DNA from: Methanomassiliicoccales archaeon UBA147 | GTDB taxonomy: Archaea > Thermoplasmatota > Thermoplasmata > SG8-5 | Length of the DNA: 15,968 bases | NCBI GenBank assembly: GCA_002496385.1 | Contig: DAJR01000052.1 | Span: forward strand, 1 to 15,968 | Direction: 5' to 3' | Part shown: one piece after another, positions 6,241 through 13,200 of the stretch | Layout of the letters: every line of letters starts with the position of its first letter | Position numbering within the stretch: the first letter of the stretch is position 1 | Notes under the pieces: model-generated | The model's database searches: none | Seen by the model: the letters and a program-made list of their open reading frames with translations, nothing else | Told to the model about the DNA's origin: nothing | Translations under genes and position numbers: made by a program

Positions 6241-7323
6241 ATGAAAATAGTGGAGGTCAACGCGTTCCATTACCCCTTCCTCGGAGGCATAGAGCACCGC
6301 ATCCACCATATCGCCAAACGGCTCGCCCAAAATCATGAGGTCACCGTTCTCACAGGCCAGTTGCCCGGTTCCCCCCCGGACGAGGAGATGGGCGGTTACG
6401 GAGTGAGGCGGCTTCCTTCTAAATATATAAATATATATAATCCACCATATATTAAAACGCCGGGGTTGCTTGAAGCCCTGGGTGAGCTCAAGCCGGACAT
6501 CGTCGATTTCCATTATCGTTGGGCTCCGTCGTATAACAAGGCGGCGCGCAGGTACCCCGGGAAGAAGGTGTTCACTTTTCACAACACCTTCGGCGAGGGT
6601 GTGGGCATGACCAGGGTACCGAGCATTCTGAACGACCTCCTCTGGAAATCGCCGCTTCGGAGGTTCGACCAGGTGGTGTGCGTGAGCGATTTCGTGCGCC
6701 GGGACCTGGCGGGCAGGGGTTTCAACCCTGGAAGTCTCGTCACGGTTCCCAACGGGATAGAGATGCCAGGTATTCTGTCACGCTCGGAGGGGGATTACAT
6801 CCTTTTCGTCGGGCGGCTGGTCGGGACCAAGGGCATTCCCTATCTGCTGAAGGCCATGAAGAACGTGGATGCGAAACTCGTGGTTTGCGGCGGAGGTCCG
6901 GAGCTTAGGAAGCTAGAGAAGATTTCCGCCCGCCTGGACATAGGGACGAAGGTGAGGTTCACCGGCAGAGTGCCGGAAGATGAAAAGCTGAAGCTGTTCG
7001 CCGGCTGCAGGCTGTTCGTGCTCCCCTCGATTTTCGAATCCTACGGCATCGCCGCCGCAGAGGCCATGTCATACGGCAAGGCCGTGGTCGCATCTGATGT
7101 CGGAGGCCTTCCGGAAGTCGTGGGCGAGGGCGGACTCCTTGCAAAGCCGGGCGACCCGAAGGACCTGGCTGACAAGATCAACTTGCTGTTGGGCGATGAC
7201 GCGAAGCGAAAGGCCATGGGGAAAAAGGCCTCGGAGCTTGCGGGGAAATATTCATGGGACAGCTCTGCCAAGATGATGGAGAGCGTTTATGCGGATGCCA
7301 TCAAAAATGACGGACGACCATAA
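6241..7323 (+). CDS. GT4-family glycosyltransferase
   Basis: Retaining GT-B glycosyltransferase of 360 residues that transfers a sugar from a nucleotide-sugar donor, probably to a lipid or glycan acceptor at the membrane's inner face. The N-terminal acceptor domain has HYPFLGGIEHRIHHIAKRLA, including the Gly-Gly typical of the family. The middle has VVCVSDFVRRDL and VPNGIE. The C-terminal donor domain has FVGRLVGTKGIPYLLKA, the VCGGGPELRKLE loop, VRFTGRVPEDE, and the catalytic EX7E motif in FESYGIAAAEAMSYGKAVVASDVGGLPE. The donor sugar cannot be read from the sequence. A short AT-rich run at 6418-6456 stands out in the GC-rich gene. It is complete, with a TATA box before it. Confidence 0.92.
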   Translation: MKIVEVNAFHYPFLGGIEHRIHHIAKRLAQNHEVTVLTGQLPGSPPDEEMGGYGVRRLPSKYINIYNPPYIKTPGLLEALGELKPDIVDFHYRWAPSYNKAARRYPGKKVFTFHNTFGEGVGMTRVPSILNDLLWKSPLRRFDQVVCVSDFVRRDLAGRGFNPGSLVTVPNGIEMPGILSRSEGDYILFVGRLVGTKGIPYLLKAMKNVDAKLVVCGGGPELRKLEKISARLDIGTKVRFTGRVPEDEKLKLFAGCRLFVLPSIFESYGIAAAEAMSYGKAVVASDVGGLPEVVGEGGLLAKPGDPKDLADKINLLLGDDAKRKAMGKKASELAGKYSWDSSAKMMESVYADAIKNDGRP

Positions 7324-7324
7324 T

Positions 7325-7333
7325 CTAAATATC
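7325..7333 (+). promoter_or_regulatory. Candidate TATA box of the methionine operon
   Basis: The sequence ctaaatatc follows the glycosyltransferase stop by 1 base. Its centre is about 26 bases before the ATG at 7355, which would give a leaderless message starting at the MtrA-like gene. This spacing helps choose 7355 over the in-frame ATG at 7307. Confidence 0.4.
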
Positions 7334-7354
7334 TTATGCGTCGATGGGGGAAGC

Positions 7355-7939
7355 ATGTTATACCCTTGGAGGGGCGAATTCACTGTCGGCAGCATCGATA
7401 GCCAGATTGCCATCGACACTCTCTCCTCGAAGCTGGACTTCCCGCCCGAGTCGGTGGCGATATGGGGCCAGCACAAGACAGAGAATCTCGGCATCGAGAA
7501 GATAGTGGCCAATGTGGTATCGAATCCGAACATCCGGTACCTGCTGCTCTGCGGCCAGGAGGTGAGGGGCCACAGGTCGGGCCAGAGCCTGAAATCCCTC
7601 CATGCCAACGGCATAGACCCCGAAGGAAGGATAATCGGGGCGACCGGCGCGGTGCCCTACATCGAGAACATCCCCCCGGAGGCCGTGGCCCGGTTCAGGG
7701 AGCAGGTGGAGCTCATCGACATGATAGGCCAGACCGATGAGGCCACCCTGCAGAAAAAGATCGCCGAACTTTCAAGCGTCCGAAAAGAGCCGTTCGGAGA
7801 GCCTATGGTGATGGAATTCGCAGAGCGGGAGAAAAGCGTCCAGATGAAATCGCTTTCCGGCAAGGTCTCATTGCACAAGGACCTGCTGGTGGACCCGTAT
7901 CTCGAGATAGGTGACATGAAAATGGAGGCGCAGACATGA
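7355..7939 (+). CDS. mtrA: Soluble MtrA-like corrinoid protein
   Basis: Corrinoid-binding protein of 194 residues, homologous to the cytoplasmic domain of MtrA from tetrahydromethanopterin S-methyltransferase. Matching blocks are WRGEFTVGSIDSQIAI at the N-terminus, KTENLGIEKIVANVVSNPNI, LLLCGQEVRGHRSGQSLKSLH and GRIIGATGAVPYIENI, then VELIDMIG. His73 in RGHRSGQ is at the place of the cobalt-ligating His (His84 in the methanogen protein). The C-terminal transmembrane anchor of true MtrA is absent, so the protein should be soluble. The gene opens a four-gene overlapping operon and overlaps the next gene by 4 bases (ATGA). ATG 7355 is preferred on homology and promoter spacing; ATG 7307 and 7289 would overlap the glycosyltransferase. 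Its likely role is methyl carrier between MtrH and the MetE-like enzyme. Confidence 0.88.
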   Translation: MLYPWRGEFTVGSIDSQIAIDTLSSKLDFPPESVAIWGQHKTENLGIEKIVANVVSNPNIRYLLLCGQEVRGHRSGQSLKSLHANGIDPEGRIIGATGAVPYIENIPPEAVARFREQVELIDMIGQTDEATLQKKIAELSSVRKEPFGEPMVMEFAEREKSVQMKSLSGKVSLHKDLLVDPYLEIGDMKMEAQT

Positions 7940-8865
7940 TGAGTTTTTCGAAGGAACAGAGAATCGTCGAGCTCGGAGATGTGAAGTTTGGGGGCCAGCC
8001 CGGGGAGCTTCCCACTGTCCTCTTCGGCACTGCATTCTACGGAAAGAAATATGCCAACCCGGATGCCGCAACGCTTGAAGAGGTCAGGGCTGCCATCCGG
8101 AGCCAGGAAGCACTTTCCGGAATGACAGGCAACCCCTCAATCGTGGATATCTTCCTCGGGGACGAGGAGTCCATGACAGCGCGCATCGAGCTTGTCCTGA
8201 GCGAGATTCCTGCGAAACGGCCCTTCTCGGCCGATGTGCCTGAGTCCGAGATTCGAATGGCGGTCCTGAAACACGCCCATGAGATTGGAATTTCAGAAAG
8301 GCTCATCCTCAACTCCTTCAACCTGGCCGCCGAGGCGGAGGAACTCGAAGCGCTGAAGGACAACCCGCCGGGGTGCGCCATACTCCTCGGTTACAACCCG
8401 AGGGATTTCTCGGTGGACGGGCGCATCGAGATGCTTGAATCCGGAGCCGGCTATCTCGACAAAGGGCTGCTCCAATTCGCCAAGGAATTCGGAATAGACA
8501 ATATCCTGCTGGATGCCGGCGCAACACCTTTCGACCACAGCGCCGCCGAAACTCTCCGCGCCATACCGGTGATGAAGAACAGATGGGGCCTTCCCGTCGG
8601 GTGTGCGATACACAACACAGTCGAATCCTGGCTCTGGATGAAGCAGTACCGGAAAGAACACAAACCGGAATACCTGACCTGCGATGCAGGCTCCAACGCT
8701 CTCCCTGTCATGCTGGGCGCTGATTTCTGTGTTTACGGCCCGATAAGGAATGCGGGAACCGTATTTCCGTTCGTCGCCATGGTGGACAAGTTCGTCGGCG
8801 AAGGCGCAGAGGATTACTTCGGAGTCGCACAGGGCGAGGAGCATCCCAGGAGGAAGCTGGGTTGA
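7936..8865 (+). CDS. mtrH: MtrH-like methyl-pterin:corrinoid methyltransferase
   Basis: Protein of 309 residues (normal MtrH length) with a TIM-barrel of the pterin-binding methyltransferase group (MtrH, MtgA, MetH pterin domain). Visible blocks are VELGDVKFGGQPGELPTVL at the N-terminus, LSGMTGNPSIVDIF, LILNSFNLAAEAEEL, CAILLGYNPRD, LLDAGATPFDHSA and VGCAIHNTVESW, with the C-terminal MLGADFCVYGPIRNA. In the Mtr complex, MtrH moves the methyl group from methyl-tetrahydromethanopterin to cob(I)amide on MtrA; the adjacent MtrA-like gene suggests the same chemistry here. The substrate could be a folate instead of methanopterin. ATG 7936 overlaps the mtrA stop; GGAGG at 7924-7928 is its ribosome binding site. 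No MtrB-G subunits are nearby, so the sodium-pumping complex is not encoded here. Confidence 0.9.
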   Translation: MMSFSKEQRIVELGDVKFGGQPGELPTVLFGTAFYGKKYANPDAATLEEVRAAIRSQEALSGMTGNPSIVDIFLGDEESMTARIELVLSEIPAKRPFSADVPESEIRMAVLKHAHEIGISERLILNSFNLAAEAEELEALKDNPPGCAILLGYNPRDFSVDGRIEMLESGAGYLDKGLLQFAKEFGIDNILLDAGATPFDHSAAETLRAIPVMKNRWGLPVGCAIHNTVESWLWMKQYRKEHKPEYLTCDAGSNALPVMLGADFCVYGPIRNAGTVFPFVAMVDKFVGEGAEDYFGVAQGEEHPRRKLG

Positions 8866-9770
8866 TGGGCATCGCGCCGCTGACCACGACCGTTGTGGGG
8901 AGCTATCCATCGACTCCCGCTCTGTCCTCACTTTTCAGATACTGCAGGGAAGGGGCAGACCCGTATGCAGAGAGCCTCAGGATTGCGGTGGACGCCCAAC
9001 TCTCGGCCGGGGTCGAGATAGTCTCTGACGGGCAGACAAGGAACGACATGGTCAGGCTTTTTGCGACCAAGCTCTCCGGCATCAGGATGCGAGCAAAACC
9101 TGTGATAATCGGCGACATCGCTCACAAATCGCCGATCACCGCCGAGGACCAGAAGGTGGCGAGGAGTATGTTGGGGGGGAGGGCGAAGCTCAAGGGCATA
9201 ATCACCGGTCCTTACACACTGGCCATGTCATGCGCTGACCAGCATTACGGCAGCGCGGAAAAAGCTGCAATGGCTTTCGCCGAGGCTCTGAACAGCGAGG
9301 CACGCATACTTTCCGGCCTGGTCGACGTCCTTCAGGTGGATGAGCCATTCTTCTCGGTCGAATTTCCCGAATATTCGGAATCCCTGGTGTCGACTGTTTT
9401 TTCCGGTGTGCACGTGCCAAAAGCCCTCCATGTCTGCGGCGATGTCGGCCGTATCTTCGGCAGGCTCGTCGAATTGCCCGTTGACATTCTCGACCATGAA
9501 TTCGCGGCACACCCCGAACTGCTTGATGTAGTCTCCGATATCGACTTCAGCCAGATGCTGGGATACGGCTGCGTGCGCTCCGACCTGAACGTTGCGGAAA
9601 GCGTGGCCGAGATATCAGAAAGGATTAAGAAGGGGGTAGCCTGTGTTGGTCATAAGAGGCTGGTCCTGGACCCGGATTGCGGCCTCAGACACCTGTCCCC
9701 GGATGTCGCCAGGGCGAAGCTGGAGAACATGGTGAAAGCGCGAAACATGGTGATTCAAGATGAAAGTTGA
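8865..9770 (+). CDS. Core MetE-type methionine synthase, corrinoid-dependent (predicted)
   Basis: Protein of 301 residues equal to the C-terminal catalytic barrel of cobalamin-independent methionine synthase, without the N-terminal domain that binds polyglutamyl folate. It starts with the TTTVVGSYPST signature and has SDGQTRNDMVRLFATKLSG, ITGPYTLAM and QVDEPFFS. The zinc site is complete: His189 and Cys191 (HVCGD), Glu212 (DHEFA) and Cys272 (DPDCGLR), equivalent to His641, Cys643, Glu665 and Cys726 of E. coli MetE. Short archaeal and bacterial core-MetE enzymes take the methyl group from methylcobalamin or a corrinoid protein, not from folate. The MtrA-like protein encoded two genes upstream is the obvious donor. 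ATG 8865 overlaps the mtrH stop by one base; AGGAGG lies at about 8849-8854. It overlaps the next gene by 11 bases. Confidence 0.88.
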   Translation: MGIAPLTTTVVGSYPSTPALSSLFRYCREGADPYAESLRIAVDAQLSAGVEIVSDGQTRNDMVRLFATKLSGIRMRAKPVIIGDIAHKSPITAEDQKVARSMLGGRAKLKGIITGPYTLAMSCADQHYGSAEKAAMAFAEALNSEARILSGLVDVLQVDEPFFSVEFPEYSESLVSTVFSGVHVPKALHVCGDVGRIFGRLVELPVDILDHEFAAHPELLDVVSDIDFSQMLGYGCVRSDLNVAESVAEISERIKKGVACVGHKRLVLDPDCGLRHLSPDVARAKLENMVKARNMVIQDES

Positions 9771-10104
9771 GGTGCTGGAAGCGACCAAGTCCAAGAAAAT
9801 GGTGAAAGACCCGTCAGGATTCTTCACGATATTCGTCGACAAGGAACGCAAGGAGATAGTCGTCGAGTTCTATGAACAGGTTATCAAGGACAAAGCGAAG
9901 AAGACCGGCACCGGGAAGCTTGGGATGGTCGTGTGCGGAACCACGGCCGAAGCCATCTGTCACACCATCGCCAGGGAAGACCTCGTCAGCCGCTTCGACC
10001 ATGCCGCCTACCTGGGCAGGGAATTGCAGAAGGCCGAGATTGCCCTGAGGTACAAGCTGGAATACACCCAGGACGAGGAAATCATATTCAAGCTGAAAAA
10101 ATAG
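9760..10104 (+). CDS. DUF4346-family protein
   Basis: Protein of 114 residues that I recognise as DUF4346, a domain best known fused to the C-terminus of archaeal pterin-binding (dihydropteroate synthase-like) proteins; here it stands alone. Characteristic stretches are DPSGFFTIFVDKERKEIVVE near the start, GTTAEAICHTIAREDLVSRF in the middle and DHAAYLGRELQKAEIALR towards the end, followed by YTQDEEI. The function is unknown. Its start overlaps the MetE-like gene by 11 bases, so it is almost certainly translated with it. The pterin link of the domain and the operon suggest it helps dock or activate the pterin/corrinoid partners, perhaps keeping the corrinoid reduced; that is inference only. 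Confidence 0.78.
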   Translation: MKVEVLEATKSKKMVKDPSGFFTIFVDKERKEIVVEFYEQVIKDKAKKTGTGKLGMVVCGTTAEAICHTIAREDLVSRFDHAAYLGRELQKAEIALRYKLEYTQDEEIIFKLKK

Positions 10105-10196
10105 GTTCATGGTTTTGATGTCACAGTTGGATCATTTCCAGCATGCAATATGCAAAGGTTGTGCCAAAACTGATGCTCTGTCGAGTTTTTCCTTAT

Positions 10197-10211
10197 GAAA
10201 ACTTATATATG
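10197..10211 (+). promoter_or_regulatory. TATA box of the PAS/DUF835 regulator gene
   Basis: A strong archaeal TATA box, cttatatat (10202-10210), is preceded by a purine-rich gaaaa that may be the BRE. Transcription would start about 26 bases after its centre, near 10228-10234, which falls on the direct-repeat operator at 10228-10244. Confidence 0.7.
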
Positions 10212-10227
10212 CTGATGAGGCATTATA

Positions 10228-10244
10228 GTGAAAAGTAGTGAAAA
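10228..10244 (+). promoter_or_regulatory. 17-bp direct-repeat operator, copy C
   Basis: The sequence gtgaaaagtagtgaaaa consists of two GTGAAAA half-sites 10 bases apart, one helical turn, so a regulator could bind both on one face. It overlaps the predicted transcription start. Its exact reverse complement occurs at 15572-15588 in non-coding DNA, and the half-site recurs at 15350-15388, so it is conserved as DNA rather than as codons. The position suggests repression, probably autoregulation by the gene it precedes. Confidence 0.65.
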
Positions 10245-10264
10245 GAACTGGGCAGGTTGCACCG

Positions 10265-13200
10265 ATGGCCAGAGATAAGGGGAAAGAGAGGAAAGAACAT
10301 CCTGAGAAAAAATCTTTGATTCAGGATGCCCGCTACAGGCTGCTATTCGAAACCTCCTCGGATGCAATCATGCTCCTGGACCGCGATACGTTCTTCGACT
10401 GCAACAAGGCCACACTGGACATGTTCGGTCTTACCAAGGACGAGTTCATCAGGCGCCATCCCTCGGAGATCTCCCCTCCGATTCAGCCTAACGGAAGGCC
10501 GTCCAGGGCAGAGGCCGACAAGAGGATTGACGAGGCTTTCGCCCGGGGAGTGAACCGGTTCGAGTGGGTGCATCGCAGGAGCAACGGGGAGGATTTCGCC
10601 TGCACGGTTTGGCTGACTGCATTCCCGCTCGAAGGCCGGAATGTCCTTCAGGCCACGGTCAGGGAATCGAGTCTTCAGGCCGAGTTGTCCATGGACCTTG
10701 AGGCACACAGGCTGAAGCTCCAGTTACTTCTGGACGAGAAAATTTCAGCGTTGAAAAAAGAACTGGATGAGAGGGTGAAGGCCGAGGCCGAGGTAAAACG
10801 GCTGATAAAAGCCGTTGAAAGCTCGTTCAATGCCATAGCCCTCTTCGATCTGGAGATGAATTTCATTTATGCCAACCATGCCTTCTGCAGGCTTGCCGCG
10901 ACAAATCAATCGACCCTGAAGAAGATGAATGTCAAAAACTTCCTGCCAACTGAATCTATCGACATCCTGATGGAGAAAGTCGGGCGCTCCCTGGAGGGCG
11001 AGGAATCGGAGCGATTCGAGATCGAGGTCAGAAACGCGCTCGGGCAGCCGCTCTGGGTCGAGATCGCGGGTTCAATCCTGCTGGATGACGCAGCAGAACC
11101 TGAGGGATTGCTCGCAATCATAAACGACGTCACCGAGAGAAGAACAGCAGCCGAAGCCCTGATAAGCTCCGAAGAGAAGTTCAGGACGCTGGTGGAAAGC
11201 TCAATGGACGGGATCGTGATTTTACTTGAGGGAAAGGTGGCCTATATGAACCCTGCCCTCGTCGAGCTTTCCGGTTATACCATGCAGGAGCAAATCGGCA
11301 GGAATTTCGAAGAGAACCTGGTGCCGGAGGAAAGGAAGAGAGTGCTGAGGGCCTACAAGGCCAGGATGATGGGGAAGGTCGTACCCCAGATTTACGAGAC
11401 CCAATTCCTTCGGAAGGACGGAACGAGCATTCCGATCGAGGTCAACGCCACAGTCATGGAATACCGGGGCAAGCCGGCGGATTTCGTCTATATCAGAAAC
11501 CTGACAGAGCGCAAACATGCCATCGAAGAGATCAGGCATACCAAGGAGCGGCTCGAATATGCACTCGGAGCAACACACACGGGCTTTGATATCATAGATA
11601 AGGACTTCAATGTGATATATGTCGACCCCGAATGGACTAAAAGCCTGGGCGATTATACCGGAAAGAAATGCTATGAATATTTCATGGGCCTGCGGAGGCC
11701 ATGCGAGTCCTGCGCCATTCCCAAGGCGATGAAGACGCGCAAGAAGATAATCTCCGAGGAATACCTCAAGAAAGAGGACAGGCATATAGAGGTTCATACC
11801 ATACCCTTCAAAACGGATGCCGGCGAATGGATGGTCGGGGAGTTCAATATAGACATAACCGACCGCAAGAGTATGCTGAGGAGCCTTGAGGAATCCGAGC
11901 AGATGTTCCGCAACCTGGCAGAGAACTCGCCCAACATGATTTTCATCAATAAGATGGGCCGTATCGTGTACGCCAATCAAATGTGCGAAACGCTGATGGG
12001 CTACAGTAAGAAAGAGTTCATGAGCCCGAAATTCGACCTGATGTCCATAATACATGAGGACTACAGGAAGATGATACAGCGCAACCTTCAGAAGCACTTC
12101 AGGGGCGAGGACCTCCCCCCGTATGAGTACAAGCTGGTCACCAAAAGCGGCAAGATTCTCGATTCGATAATCAACACCAAGGCGATCGATTACGGCTCGG
12201 AGAAGGCAATCCTCGGGATCGTGACGGATATAACAAATTTCAAAAAGGCCGAGGAGGAACTGAAACGCAGCGAATCCAGGTACAAAGAGCTGGCAAACGG
12301 GATTTCCAACGGCCTAGCGGTGTACCAGGCTGTCGACGGCGGCCGGGATTTCGTGTTCATGGACTTCAACCGCGCAGCCGAGGAGATCGAGGGTTTAAAG
12401 CGCTCTGACCTGCTGGGCAAACGCGTGACGGAAGTGTTCCCCGGGATCAGGGACATGGGCCTGCTGAAAGTACTGAAACGGGTCTGGAAGACGGGAAAAT
12501 CCGAGCACTATCCGACCTCGTTTTACAGGGACGACCATATCACAGGTTGGCGTGAAAATTTTGTTTACAAATTACCATCCGGCGAGATAGCGGCAGTCTA
12601 TGATGACGTGACGGAACGGAAGAAAAACGAGGAAATGTTGAAGGAGAAGGAGAAAAAATACAGGACGCTGATGGAGAGGGCCAATGACGCGATTTTCATT
12701 GCCGATGCAAAATCCGGCATCTTATTGGAGGTCAACCAGAAGGCCGTTGAATTGACAGGCAGGACGCGTAAAGAACTTGTTGGCATGCATCAGACGCTCC
12801 TGCATCCGCCGGAAGAAGTGAAACGGTACGAGAAGATATTCAGGGAACATGTCAGAACCGGGGCAGCCATCCAGGAGAATCTTTACGTGCTTCACAAGAG
12901 CGGCCGCAAGATCCCGGTATCCATCAGCGCCAGCATCTTCGAGCTGGAGGGCCGCACGGTCAACCAGGGCATATTTCATGACCAATCAGAAAGGATTAAA
13001 GCGGAGGAGTCGGTCAGGCAGGCCGATGAGAAGATACAGGCACTTTTCACGTCCATGGAGGACCTCGTCTTCGGGTTCAGTCCTGAGGGCATTTTCACAT
13101 CCTGCCACACACCGAATTCCGGAAAACTCCTGCTGCCTTCCGAGATGTTCATGGGCAAGAGCTATTCCGAGGTAATGCCCCCCCATGTTTCGAAGTTCAT

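Noticed and set aside
5593..6582. 329-codon minus-strand open frame across the DedA-like and glycosyltransferase genes
   Set aside because: It runs antisense to two genes with clear family features, spans the promoter between them, and its product is a low-complexity charged sequence.
7355..8865. MtrA and MtrH taken as evidence of a methanogen with the full Mtr complex
   Set aside because: MtrA lacks its membrane anchor and no MtrB-G genes flank the pair; the genes are instead coupled to core MetE, so methanogenesis is not supported by this window.
11222..12097. 291-codon minus-strand open frame inside the PAS regulator gene
   Set aside because: The opposite strand encodes recognisable PAS domains throughout this stretch; the antisense product matches nothing.
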